This document shows, piece by piece, positions 16,123 through 26,842 of a DNA stretch of 64,000 bases (positions are counted from its first letter, which is position 1; the number at the start of each line of letters is the position of its first letter). The DNA comes from BP-464 sp963825415 (GTDB lineage Bacteria; Actinomycetota; Thermoleophilia; Solirubrobacterales; Solirubrobacteraceae), in NCBI GenBank assembly GCA_963825415.1, contig CAWGTD010000014.1, positions 62,001 to 126,000 of the forward strand, given 5' to 3'. Made by a program: the position numbers and the translations under genes. A model generated the notes under the pieces. It made no database searches. It saw nothing but the letters and a program-made list of their open reading frames with translations, and had not been told where the DNA came from.

Positions 16123-17496
16123 GTGGAGCGCTTCCGGACGATCCTCGAGCCGTTCCGCATCCACTCGGTCGAGCCGATCCGGATCACCACCCGCGAGGAG
16201 CGCGAGGCGGCGCTCGCCGAGGCGGGCTTCAACCTCTTCGGTCTGCGCAGCCAGGACGTGCTGATCGACCTGCTGACGGACTCGGGCACGGGGTCGATGA
16301 GCGCCGAGCAGTGGGCGGGAATCCAGCGCGGCGACGAGAGCTACGCGGGCTCGCCGTCGTGGTTTCGCTTCCGCGACGCGGTCCGCGAGCTGTTCGCCTT
16401 CGAGCACGTCATCCCGACCCACCAGGGCCGTGCCGCCGAAGGATCCTCTTCAGCGTGCTGGGCGGGCCGGGCCAGGTGATCCCCAACAACACGCACTTCG
16501 ACACGACGCGCGCCAACGTCGAGTTCACCGGCGCCGAGGCCATCGACCTGCCGATCGCCGAGGCGCGCGAGCCGTCCTTCGAGCACCCCTTCAAGGGCAA
16601 CATGGACGTCGTCGCGCTCGACGATCTGCTCGCCAGGCGCAGCGCCGACGTGCCGGTCGTCTTCGTCACGATCACCAACAACTCCGGCGGCGGCCAGCCG
16701 GTGAGCCTGGAGAACCTGCGCGCCGTGCGGGAGGTGTGCGACCGGCACGGCGTGCCGCTGTTCCTCGACGCCTGTCGCTTCGCCGAGAACGCATGGTTCA
16801 TCCGCGAGCGCGAGCCCGGTTACGCCTCGGTGCCGGTCGCCGACATCGTGCGCGAGATCGAGCGCGCTGGCCGACGGCATGACGATGTCGGCCAAGAAGG
16901 ACGGCCTGGCCAACATCGGCGGATGGCTGGCGCTCCACGACGCAGCGCTCGCCGAGCGGTGCCGCAACCTGCTGATCCTCACCGAGGGCTTCCCGACCTA
17001 CGGCGGCCTCGCGGGCCGTGACCTCGAGGCGATCGCGCAAGGGCTGCGCGAGGTGATCGACCACGACTACCTGCGCTACCGGATCGGCTCGACCGCCTAC
17101 CTCGGCGACGCGCTGCACGAAGCCGGCGTTCCGGTCATGCGACCCAGCGGCGGCCACGCCATCTACCTCGACGCCCGCGCGCTGCTACCCCACGTGCCGC
17201 CGCTCGAGTACCCGGGCCAGGCGCTGGCGTGCGCCCTGTACGTCGAAGGCGGCATCCGCGGCTGCGAGATCGGCACGGTCATGTTCGGGCGACAGCCCGA
17301 CGGTTCCGAGAGCCCCTCGGCCCTGGATCTCGTGCGCCTGGCGATCCCGCGGCGGACCTACACCCAGAGCCACGTCGACTACGTGATCGAGGTCGTCCGC
17401 TGGGTGGCCGAACGGGCGACCGAGCTGCGCGGTCTGCGGATCGTCTCCGAGCCGCCCGCGCTGCGGCACTTCACGGCGCGCTTCGAACCGCTCTGA
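16123..17496 (+). CDS. Tryptophanase / tyrosine phenol-lyase family beta-eliminating lyase, two frameshifts
   Basis: A PLP-dependent beta-eliminating lyase that would split tryptophan or tyrosine into indole or phenol plus pyruvate and ammonia. The product is about 458 residues when the frame is restored. Family blocks include FRIHSVEPIRITTREERE, VIPTHQGRAAE, NNTHFDTTRANVEF, LDACRFAENAWFI, and MTMSAKKDGLANIGG with the PLP lysine pair. The frame breaks near 16439 (RAAE to ILFSVLGGPG, one base missing) and near 16871 (before LADGMTMSAKK). Each segment looks fully conserved, so errors are probable. The GTG start is at 16123. Whether indole or phenol is the product cannot be decided. Confidence 0.8.
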
Positions 17497-17502
17497 CACC
17501 GT

Positions 17503-17517
17503 CCGGCCTTCGGCCGG
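17503..17517. terminator. Hairpin between convergent lyase and DUF1385 genes
   Basis: CCGGCC-TTC-GGCCGG is a perfect 6-bp stem with a three-base loop in the 35-bp gap between two convergent genes. No T-run follows on either side, so it may act as a weak bidirectional terminator. Confidence 0.5.
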
Positions 17518-17531
17518 GAGGGGCCCACCCT

Positions 17532-18527
17532 CTAGGCGACGACTTCGATGCCGACGAGGTCGTCCTCGGTGAGGGACCCGAAGTCCTCCACGGCGAGAAC
17601 CGCCTCCATCGCCGCGATGGCGACCGCGAGCTGTGAGAGATCGGGCTCGCGGGTGGTCAGCAACTGCAGCTTCATGCCCGGCCACATCAGAGCGCGAACC
17701 CACGACCGCGTGCGGTTGCGGCCGGCGAACTTGATCAGCTCGAACGAGATGCCCGCGATCAGCGGCACGCCCAGGATGCGCGTGATCATCAGCAGATACC
17801 AGGCCGGCAGTCCGATCGGCGCGAAGACGAAGATGGCGACGATCATCACCACGAGCAGGAAGCTGGTTCCGCAGCGCGGGTGCAGGCGCGAGAAGCGCTG
17901 GGCGGTCGCCGGCTCGAGCGGCAGGCCGGCCTCGAAGCAGGAGATCGTCTTGTGCTCGGCGCCGTGGTACTCGAAGACGCGGCGCAGGTCGCGCATCCGC
18001 GAGAGCAGCCACAGATAGCCGAGGAAGATGGCGGTGCGCAGGATGCCCTCGACGAGCCAGAAGAGGAACGACGAGCCCAGCTCGTCCTTGATCAGGCTGG
18101 TCAGGCCGACCGGCAGCAGGAAGAAGAGGCCGATGCCCAGCATGAGCGCGACGATGATCGTCCCGGCCCACATGCCGCCGGAGATCTCGCCCTCCTCCTC
18201 CGGAATCTGGGCGTTGGCCGAGATCCCCAGCGCCTTGAAGCCGATCGCCAGCGACTCGCCCAGCGCGACGACGCCGCGGATGATCGGCAGGCGCAGGACG
18301 CGGTGGCGCTTGAGCACCGAGGTCAGCGGAAACGACTGCACCTCGATCTCGCCGAGGGCGGCCTCTTCGCCGTCCAGGCCGCCGGGCCGCATCTGTTCGG
18401 GCAACGGCTTGCGAACCGCGACGGCCCACGAGGAGACGCCGCGCATCATCACGCCTTCGAGGACGGCCTGGCCGCCCACCGGCGCGTCGCGTTGGGCCTC
18501 GAGGGTGCCCGGGCCCTCGGCAGCCAC
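17532..18527 (-). CDS. DUF1385 family membrane protein
   Basis: A 331-residue protein of the DUF1385 family, common in Gram-positive bacteria next to rpmE and prfA as here. The N-terminal signature VGGQAVLEGVMMRG is clear. Several hydrophobic helices follow, then FEYHGAEHKTISCFE, LHPRCGTSFLLVVM and SFELIKFAGRN. The conserved His, Glu and Cys residues hint at a metal site, but no activity has been established for the family as far as I know. It lies 15 bp after rpmE. Confidence 0.88.
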   Translation of the reverse strand: MAAEGPGTLEAQRDAPVGGQAVLEGVMMRGVSSWAVAVRKPLPEQMRPGGLDGEEAALGEIEVQSFPLTSVLKRHRVLRLPIIRGVVALGESLAIGFKALGISANAQIPEEEGEISGGMWAGTIIVALMLGIGLFFLLPVGLTSLIKDELGSSFLFWLVEGILRTAIFLGYLWLLSRMRDLRRVFEYHGAEHKTISCFEAGLPLEPATAQRFSRLHPRCGTSFLLVVMIVAIFVFAPIGLPAWYLLMITRILGVPLIAGISFELIKFAGRNRTRSWVRALMWPGMKLQLLTTREPDLSQLAVAIAAMEAVLAVEDFGSLTEDDLVGIEVVA

Positions 18528-18542
18528 GATCGTTCGCCTCGG

Positions 18543-18770
18543 CTAGCGCCGGGGAGGTGGGTTGCGTTTCGCCGCCGCGGCCTGGCGGCGCTTGAAGCGT
18601 TCGACGCGCCCGCCGGTGTCGACCAGCTTCTGCCGGCCGGTGTAGAACGGGTGGCAGTTCGAGCAGATCTCGACGTGGATGTCGGCCTGTGTCGAGCGAG
18701 TCGTGAACTCGTTACCGCACGTGCAGCGGACGTGGGCCTCGACGTATTCGGGGTGGATTCCTGTCTTCAT
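18543..18770 (-). CDS. rpmE: 50S ribosomal protein L31, zinc-binding type
   Basis: A 75-residue ribosomal protein. It begins MKTGIHPEYVEAHVRC and has the Cys pairs CTC and CSNC of the zinc-containing (C+) form, then HPFYTGRQKLVDTGGRVERF. The C-terminus is extended by a basic Ala/Arg/Pro tail. The C+ form is expected under zinc-replete conditions; a C- paralogue would lie elsewhere if present. Confidence 0.96.
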   Translation of the reverse strand: MKTGIHPEYVEAHVRCTCGNEFTTRSTQADIHVEICSNCHPFYTGRQKLVDTGGRVERFKRRQAAAAKRNPPPRR

Positions 18771-18794
18771 CGCTCGATCCAGTCTACCGCCGGG

Positions 18795-19547
18795 TCAGGC
18801 CGACTCGAACGGGCACGAACGCACGACCGAGTCGTCGGTCTCGCGTGCCTCGTCGACCGCATCGGTCGTGTCGATCTCGACGCGGATGAGCTCCCCCGGC
18901 GTGCAGCGGCCGCCGGCCGCGACGACCGTGCGCGTCCCGTGGGCGGCGAGCCCGTCGACGCGCGTGTCGGCCACGGTGCCGCCCACGGCCAGCGACACCA
19001 GGAACGGCCCGGCGTCCGAGCGCCCCTCGTTGTGCACGTCGACGAGATAGGAGCCGTCGGGAGCGGCGCGCAGGTCGCCCACCCGCAGGTCCGCGCGCGG
19101 ATCGGGCTGCCGGCAGGACTCGCTGGCGCGCTTCGCGGTGCGCACCAGGTCGCCGTCGGCGTCGTACCAGCGGAACCGAACCACGGCGCGGTAGACGGCC
19201 GGTGCGACGAGCTGCTCGACGCGCTTGGTGAAGATGAACCCGGAAGCGCCCGACCGGCTCGAGCGCTCCCACTGGCCCCACTTGGGCAGGGCCACATGGG
19301 CGTAGCCGAGCCCGGCGGCGCGGCGCTGGTAGAGGTCGAAGCGCATCTCCATGCGCGCCGTGTCGGCGCCCGCCGGCATCGAGCCGGTGAAGACCGCGTA
19401 CCGGTCGGCCGCGTCCTCTCCGGTGTGGCACGAGGCAAGGCGCGCGTCGAGGGCCGGCCGCTCGGGAGTGCGGTCGAGCGGGGACGCGGAAGCCCCGGCC
19501 GGCAGGACCGCGCCCAGGGCGAACAGGATGGCTGCAGAGCGGCGCAT
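18795..19547 (-). CDS. Exported CARDB-domain protein
   Basis: A 250-residue secreted protein. The signal peptide MRRSAAILFALGAVLPAGAS ends at an ASAS-type cleavage site. A first domain of about 110 residues is unrecognised. The second, from near residue 145 (DLRVGDLRAAP to RETDDSVVRSC), matches the CARDB Ig-like adhesion domain, with its typical VDVHNEGRSDAGPF and VDEARETDD segments. It probably acts at the cell surface or in the medium. It lies 37 bp after the ETF:quinone oxidoreductase and may be transcribed with it, but the functions look unrelated. Confidence 0.72.
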   Translation of the reverse strand: MRRSAAILFALGAVLPAGASASPLDRTPERPALDARLASCHTGEDAADRYAVFTGSMPAGADTARMEMRFDLYQRRAAGLGYAHVALPKWGQWERSSRSGASGFIFTKRVEQLVAPAVYRAVVRFRWYDADGDLVRTAKRASESCRQPDPRADLRVGDLRAAPDGSYLVDVHNEGRSDAGPFLVSLAVGGTVADTRVDGLAAHGTRTVVAAGGRCTPGELIRVEIDTTDAVDEARETDDSVVRSCPFESA

Positions 19548-19584
19548 CGCCCCGGAAACCCCTGCGCGCGGCCAAGGTTGCGCG

Positions 19585-21328
19585 CTAGGTGATCTGGTAG
19601 AGCGGCCCGTCGCCGCCCTCGGGCGTCGGTCAGCCGCCCGCCCTTGGCGGTGATCGCCCCGCACTGCACGCAGTTGGTGTAGTTGACGATCACGTCGACG
19701 TCGCCGGTCTCCGGCGCGTCCTCGGGGATCTCGTAGACCCCCGCCGGGCACATCCAGCGCCACGTCTCGGCGATCTCGCGCGGCACGTGCTTCTGCAGAC
19801 GGATGTGGTTGGGCGCGTCGTCGCGCGTCGCGTTGCCGGTGATGTAGACCGACGAGAGCTTGTCGAACGTGTACTTGCCGTCGGGCTTGGGGTACCTGGC
19901 GGCGGTGTCGCCGACGAACATCTCCTTGTCGTCGTTGCGATGCCACGACCAGCGGCCGCCCGGGAACCGCCCCTTGGTGGCGATCATCAGGTTGACCAGC
20001 GGCCCGCCCGCCAGGAAACCGCGCTGGAAGGGCTGGCGCGTGTTGCGCACCTGCCAGAGCTCCTTGCCGATCGAGGACTCCTCGACGGCCTGCTCGTAGG
20101 GCGAGAAGTCGCTGCCGCCGGCCTTCAACGCGGCGTAGATCGCCTCGGCGGCCAGGATGCCCGACTTGATGCAGTGATGGACGCCCTTCAGCGCGACGGT
20201 GTCGACCATGCCGGCGCTGTCGCCGACGAGCAGCGCGCCGGGCATCGTCAGCTTGGGCATCGACCAGTAGCCGCCGCCGGGCAGCGCCTTGGCGCCCCAG
20301 GCGACGCGCTCGCCACCCTCGAGGATCTCCTTGACCAGCGGGTGCAGCTTGAAGAGCTGGAGCAGGTCGTGGGCAGAGGTGGTCGCGTCGGCGTACTCGA
20401 GGTCGATGACGAAGCCGATCGAGACGAGGTCCTCGCCCTTGTCGTTCTTCATCGGGTAGATCCAGGTGCCGCCGATCTGGCCGTACTTCGGCGAGAGCTT
20501 CAGCGGCCACGGCCCGATGGTGTGGATGAGCCGGTTCAGCGGCTTGGGGACCTTCCAGACCTCCTTGACGCCGAGCTCCCAGACCTGCGGCTCGCGGCCT
20601 TCGGCGAGGTCGAACTCGCGGATCGCCGCGCCTGTCAGATGGCCCCAGCAGCCCTCGGCCAGCACCGTCGCCTTGGCGGTGATGTCGGTGCCCGGCTCGA
20701 AGTTGCCCAGCGGCTCGCCGTCCTTGCCGCGGCCCTTGTCGCCGGAGCGGACGCCGTGCACGCGACCGTCCTCGACGAGCAGCTGCGTGGCCGACGTCTC
20801 GGTGAGGACGTAGGCACCGCCCTCCTCGGCCTGCTGCTGCTGGAAGCGGTTGAGCGCCGCCACCGAGATGACCTCGTTGCCGTGGTTCTTGAACGGCGGC
20901 GGCGGCGGGATGCGGATCGAACGCTTGGCGGTCGGCGTGAGGTAGACGGCCTCCTTGGTGACCTCGCCGAACGCGAAGCCCTTGGCGCGCCACTCCTCCC
21001 GGGACATGTCGGGGTAGAGCTCCTGCAGCGGCCCGGGGCGCATGACGGCGCCCGACAGGTTGTGCCCGCCGCACGTCTTGGCCTTCTCGATGATCGCGAC
21101 GGGCACCTCGCCGAGCTGCTCGAGCAGCTCGGGATCGTCGCCCAGCAGCTGCAACAGCCGGTTGGCCGTCGCCAGGCCGGCGGTGCCACCACCGACGATG
21201 GCGACGCCGACCTCGATGCGCTCGTCGGAGGCGTCGAGCTCGCGCTTGACGAACTCCTTGACCGAATCGACCGGCGGCGGGAACGCGCTGGGTGCAGCTG
21301 TCCCGTTACGGCTGCTCGTTCCGGCCAC
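19585..21328 (-). CDS. Electron transfer flavoprotein:quinone oxidoreductase (ETF-QO), C-terminal frameshift
   Basis: This membrane-associated flavoprotein passes electrons from reduced ETF to quinone. The FAD motif VAIVGGGTAGLATANRLL is near residue 42, KTCGGHNLSGAVM and LVGDSAGMVDTVALKGVHHC follow, and a ferredoxin-like tail ends the protein. The cluster ligands visible are CPAGVYE and NCVQC, three cysteines; the fourth of the usual CxxCxxC is Ile. The frame breaks near 19625. After GGRLT the correct frame resumes as PEGGDGPLYQIT and stops at 19585, so one base is extra. It is the third gene of etfB-etfA-ETF-QO, 6 bp after etfA. Confidence 0.88.
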
Positions 21329-21334
21329 CTGGAT

Positions 21335-22303
21335 TCAGCTTCCCTTCTTGGCCTTGATGGCCTCGGTGAGCTTGGGCAGGATCTTGTTGAGATCGCCGAC
21401 GATGCCCAGGTCGCAGAACTCGAAGATCGGGGCGTTTGCATCCTTGTTGATCGCCACGATGTTCTCGGAGTTCTGCATGCCGACCTTGTGCTGGATCGCG
21501 CCGGAGATGCCCGCCGCGAGGTACAGCTTCGGCGCGACCGTCTTGCCGGTCTGGCCGATCTGCGCGGCGTAGGGGTACCAGCCGGCGTCGACCACCGCGC
21601 GGGTGGCGGCGACGGCGCCGCCGAGCGCGTTGGCGAGCTGCTCGCAGAGCTCGAAGCCCTCGGGCTTGCCGAGGCCGCGGCCGCCGGCGACGAGGTAGTC
21701 GGCGTCCTCGATGTTGACGTCGGCGCCGCGCTGCTCGCCGCGCTGGACCATCGTGGTCTGGCCGACCTGGGGCGAGAGCTCGACCTGGACGTCCTCGACC
21801 TCGGCGGCGCCTCCGGACTCGGCCATCTCGAACGCGTTGAGGCGCCCGATGATGATCCCGCGGTCCTTGTAGCGCGACGTGGAGATCGAGGAGTCGCCGA
21901 GGATCGGGCGCTCGGCCACGAGCTTGCCGTCCTCGACGTTGACCTGCGTGACCTCCATCGTCACGCCGGCGTCCAGGCGCGCGGCCAGGCCGGCGCCGAT
22001 CTCGAAGCCGAGCAGACCGCCGCCGAACAGCGCGTAGTCGTAGCCGTTGGCCTCGAACAGGTGGGCCATCGCGTCGACGACCGGCTCGCCGAGACCCTCG
22101 GGCGCCTCGACGCGGAAGACCTTCGTCGCGCCGTACTTGCCGAGCGACGACGCGGCGTCGTCGGAAATCGACTCGCCGACGACGACGGCGTGCGCCTCGG
22201 TGCCGAGCTCCTGGGCGAGCTTGGCCGCCTCGGAGACGGCGCCCAGCGAGTTCTTGTTGATTGCGCCCTCGTGGTGCAGGGCGAAGGTCAGGATGCCGGG
22301 CAT
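21335..22303 (-). CDS. etfA: Electron transfer flavoprotein alpha subunit
   Basis: A 322-residue subunit that binds FAD and AMP with EtfB and collects electrons from acyl-CoA dehydrogenases. The N-terminal domain begins with ILTFALHHEGAINKNS. The C-terminal FAD-binding part carries VAGGRGLGKPEGFELCEQLA, AAQIGQTGKTVAPKLYLAAGISGAIQH (split over the usual site) and NSENIVAINKDANAPIFEFCDLG. Gene order is etfB, etfA, ETF-QO with gaps of 2 and 6 bp. Confidence 0.95.
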   Translation of the reverse strand: MPGILTFALHHEGAINKNSLGAVSEAAKLAQELGTEAHAVVVGESISDDAASSLGKYGATKVFRVEAPEGLGEPVVDAMAHLFEANGYDYALFGGGLLGFEIGAGLAARLDAGVTMEVTQVNVEDGKLVAERPILGDSSISTSRYKDRGIIIGRLNAFEMAESGGAAEVEDVQVELSPQVGQTTMVQRGEQRGADVNIEDADYLVAGGRGLGKPEGFELCEQLANALGGAVAATRAVVDAGWYPYAAQIGQTGKTVAPKLYLAAGISGAIQHKVGMQNSENIVAINKDANAPIFEFCDLGIVGDLNKILPKLTEAIKAKKGS

Positions 22304-22305
22304 GT

Positions 22306-23097
22306 CTAGATCAACTTCCTTTCATCAAGCCATGCGACGACCTTCTCGACCGTCTCGTTGGTGTCCTCGTCCTCGATGATCGTGCCGCCTTCCTTCTGCG
22401 GGGGCGCCTTGAAGTCGCCACAGCTGACCTTCGAGCCGGCCTCGCCGACGCGGTCGGCCTCGATGCCGGCGTCGCCGATCGCCTTGGTGTCCAGCGGCTT
22501 CTTCTTCGCGCCCATGATCGCCTTGAGCGACGGGTAGCGCGGCTCGTTGATCGCGTCTCCCACCGAGATGACGGCGGGGAGCTTGACCTCGACGGTGTCG
22601 TAGCCGTACTCGGCCTGGCGCTCGCAGCGCAGCGCGCCCTCGGAGGTGTCCATCTTGATCACCTGGGTGAGGGACGGCATGCCGAGATGCTCGGCCACGA
22701 CCGCGCCGATCGTGTAGCACTCGCCGTCGTCTGACTGCTGGCCGAGCAGCACCAGGTCGGGGCTCTCGGTCTCCAGGACCTTGGCGAGGGCGTAGCCGGT
22801 GGCGGCGACGTCGGAGCCCGACAGGGCGGCGTCGGTGAGGTGCACCGAGCGGTCGGCGCCCAACGAGACCGCCTTGTGCAGCGCTCGGACGGCCGACTCG
22901 GGGCCCATGCTCACGGCGACGACCTCGTCGACCGTGACGGTGCCGCCCTCCTTGATCTGCATGGCCGCCTCGATGGCGTGGGTGTCATACGGGTTGAGGT
23001 TCTTCTCTCCGCTGCGGTCCATACGCCCCGACGACGCGTCGATGCGCTTCTGGACAGCGGCGTCCGGGACCTCTTTGACCAGGACGCAAATCTTCAA
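22306..23097 (-). CDS. etfB: Electron transfer flavoprotein beta subunit
   Basis: A 263-residue ETF subunit. The start MKICVLVKEVPDAAVQKRID is typical. The AMP-binding loop is near LLGQQSDDGECYTIGAVVAEHLG, and LPAVISVGDAINEPRYPSLKAIMGAKKKP matches the family in two blocks. It heads the operon. The upstream region carries a 22-bp TetR-type palindrome, so the whole electron-transfer module may be induced by acyl-CoAs. Confidence 0.95.
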   Translation of the reverse strand: MKICVLVKEVPDAAVQKRIDASSGRMDRSGEKNLNPYDTHAIEAAMQIKEGGTVTVDEVVAVSMGPESAVRALHKAVSLGADRSVHLTDAALSGSDVAATGYALAKVLETESPDLVLLGQQSDDGECYTIGAVVAEHLGMPSLTQVIKMDTSEGALRCERQAEYGYDTVEVKLPAVISVGDAINEPRYPSLKAIMGAKKKPLDTKAIGDAGIEADRVGEAGSKVSCGDFKAPPQKEGGTIIEDEDTNETVEKVVAWLDERKLI

Positions 23098-23163
23098 GTT
23101 CGGTGCCTCCTAAGGTTGGCCGGCCCGGAGGGGCTGCGGCCGTGTGACGGGGGTGATCCTATC

Positions 23164-23185
23164 CGATTGACTCGTCAGTCAATCG
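23164..23185. promoter_or_regulatory. 22-bp palindrome upstream of the etf operon, probable TetR operator
   Basis: CGATTGACT-CGTC-AGTCAATCG has perfect 9-bp arms. It lies 66 bp upstream of etfB. On the minus strand it contains TTGACT as a possible -35, followed 15 bp later by TAGGAT as a possible -10, so a bound repressor would block the promoter. The half-site TTGAC is shared with the R2lox/tetR palindrome at 3486. Confidence 0.65.
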
Positions 23186-23209
23186 TCCTACAGCCCGGCG
23201 ACGCAGCGG

Positions 23210-23629
23210 TTACGCGGCGTCCCGCGCCAGCACGCCATCCCGGATGAAGTCGATGATCTGCTGGGTCGGAGCGCCGGGCGTGAAGACCTCCGCCACCCCC
23301 AGCTCCTTGAGCTCGGGGATGTCGTCGGCGGGGATCGTCCCGCCGACCGTCACCAGCACGTCGTCGATCCCCTGTTCGCGGAGCAACGCCACGATCCGGG
23401 GGACCAGGGTCATGTGCGCACCCGAGAGGATCGAGAGCCCGACCGCGTCGGCGTCCTCCTGGATCACCGTCTCGACGATCTGCTCGGGTGTCTGGTGGAG
23501 GCCTGTGTAGATGACCTCCATGCCGGCGTCACGCAGCGCGCGGGCGATGATCTTCGCCCCGCGATCGTGGCCGTCGAGGCCAGGCTTGGCCACGACGACG
23601 CGGATCTTGCGGTTGGCCGACTCGGGCAT
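23210..23629 (-). CDS. Acyl-CoA mutase small subunit (cobalamin-binding, methylmalonyl-CoA mutase C-terminal type)
   Basis: A 139-residue B12-binding subunit. The motif DGHDRG (DxHxxG) near residue 17 supplies the lower axial histidine for adenosylcobalamin, with SILSGAHMTL and VTVGGTIPADD as later family blocks. It partners the separate catalytic subunit at 24046. This split arrangement is common for isobutyryl-CoA-type and archaeal-type mutases. The ATG at 23629 is preferred because family members start here. A small copper protein lies between the two subunit genes. Confidence 0.9.
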   Translation of the reverse strand: MPESANRKIRVVVAKPGLDGHDRGAKIIARALRDAGMEVIYTGLHQTPEQIVETVIQEDADAVGLSILSGAHMTLVPRIVALLREQGIDDVLVTVGGTIPADDIPELKELGVAEVFTPGAPTQQIIDFIRDGVLARDAA

Positions 23630-23681
23630 GGCGCGCGGGATTGTACGGCCGTGGACCGCACTCCCGCGCGCGCACACCGAC

Positions 23682-24014
23682 CTACTTGACGCGGAGCTTC
23701 ATCTCCATGCCGGGGTGGATCGTGCAGACGATCGTGTAGAGGCCCCTGCGGGTGAAGCGCTTGCTGAACGTGCCGCTGCCCTTCGACCGCGAGTGGAACG
23801 TCACCGGGCCGCTCTCGCCGGTCACGTTGTGGCGCCGATGGCCGGTCCAGACCCACTTGACGGTCGAGCCCTTGCGGATCACAGCGCTGTGGGTTCCGCG
23901 AGCACTGACGAACCAGTCGTCGCCGAGCTTGACGGTGCGGGTGGCGGCGAGCGAGGTGGCGGCCAGGGCGCCGAGCAGGGCGACGGCAGCGAGCAGGGCG
24001 AGGTACTTGCGCAT
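23682..24014 (-). CDS. Exported plastocyanin/azurin-like copper protein
   Basis: A 110-residue secreted cupredoxin. The signal peptide is MRKYLALLAAVALLGALAAT. Type 1 copper ligands are evident: a His in GHRRHNV and the Cys-His-Met set in CTIHPGMEM. The domain would shuttle single electrons outside the membrane. It lies between the two mutase subunits on the same strand with short gaps, though a functional link is not obvious; it may be a passenger in the operon. Confidence 0.83.
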   Translation of the reverse strand: MRKYLALLAAVALLGALAATSLAATRTVKLGDDWFVSARGTHSAVIRKGSTVKWVWTGHRRHNVTGESGPVTFHSRSKGSGTFSKRFTRRGLYTIVCTIHPGMEMKLRVK

Positions 24015-24045
24015 GGGCTGAATCGTTCTCCGATGTCGGGGGGTT

Positions 24046-25692
<1,647 letters not shown>

Positions 25693-25716
25693 GTGGGAAG
25701 GGTAGCCGCGCCGGGG

Positions 25717-26842
25717 CTATTCGCCCCGGGCTGCCTCGCCGAGAAGGGCGCGCGCGATCACCAGGCGTTGGATCTCGCTGGTGCCTTCGTAGATCTCGGT
25801 GACCTTGGCGTCGCGGTAGTAGCGCTCGACGGGGAATTCGCGCGTGTAGCCGTAGCCGCCGAGGACCTGGATCGCCTCACCGGTGACCTCGCGCGCGGTG
25901 CGGGAGGCGAACAGCTTCGCCTGCGCGCCCTCGACGGTGTGGGGGCGCCCGGCCTCCTTGAGCGCCGCCGCCCGCCACGTCAGCGCGCGGGCGGCCTCGA
26001 CGGCGGTCTGCATGTCGGCGAGCTTCTGCTGGATCGCCTGGTGTCCGCCGATCGGCTTGCCGAACGTGCGGCGCTCCTTTGCGTAGCCGACGGCGACGTC
26101 CAAGGCGGCCTGCGCGATGCCCACCGCCTGAGCCGCGATCCCGATCCGCCCGCCGTCCAACGTCGACAGAGCGATCCGCATCCCGGCGCCGGGAGAACCG
26201 AGGCGCTCGCCCGGCGTGGCGTCGAAGACGAGGTCCGCGGTCGAAGAGGAGTTCAGGCCCATCTTCTCCTCCTCCCTCGTCGCCTCGAAGCCTTCGGCGC
26301 CGCGGCGGACGACGAAGCACGACGGCTTGTCCGGATCGCGCGCAAAGACCAGGAACGTGTGGGCGTATGAGCCGTTGGTGATCCACTGCTTGCTGCCGGT
26401 GATGCGGTCGTCGGTGGCACGGGAAACCATCGCGCCGGCGTCGCTGCCGCTGCCGCTCTCGGTGAGCGCGAACGCCCCGAGCTCATGCCCCTGGGCGAGC
26501 GGCGGAACGAGGCGAGCTCGCTGCTCCTCGCTGCCGTTCGCGATCAACGGCAGCGTGCAGGCACTCGTGTGCACCGCGACGGTCACGCCGACGCCGGCGT
26601 CGCCGCGCGACAGCTCCTCGAGCACGAGCACATACGACAGGAAGTCCGCGCCCGCACCCCCGAGGTCCGCCGGAACGCATACGCCCATCAGCCCGAGCTC
26701 GCCGAGCTGCTCGAAGACCTCCTTGGGGAACGTGTGCGAGCGGTCCCACTCCGCCGCCCCCGGAGCGATGACCTCGTCGGCGAAGCGGCGGGCCAGCGCG
26801 CGAATCTCCTGCTGCTCGTCGCTCGAGCTCGTAGAAGCTCAT
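25717..26842 (-). CDS. Acyl-CoA dehydrogenase, frameshift near the N-terminus
   Basis: This is an FAD enzyme that introduces the 2,3 double bond into acyl-CoA and passes electrons to ETF. The main frame covers residues from LMGVCVPADLGGAGADF through FALTESGSGSDAG, KQWITNGSYAHTF, and the C-terminal GGYGYTREFPVERYYRDAKVTEIYEGTSEIQRLVIAR with the catalytic Glu region. The N-terminus MSFYEL at 26842 is in another frame; one base appears extra at about 26821-26829, after which DEQQEIRALARRFADEV continues. The start overlaps the end of the HAD gene (ATGA). Substrate chain type cannot be told. Confidence 0.88.
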
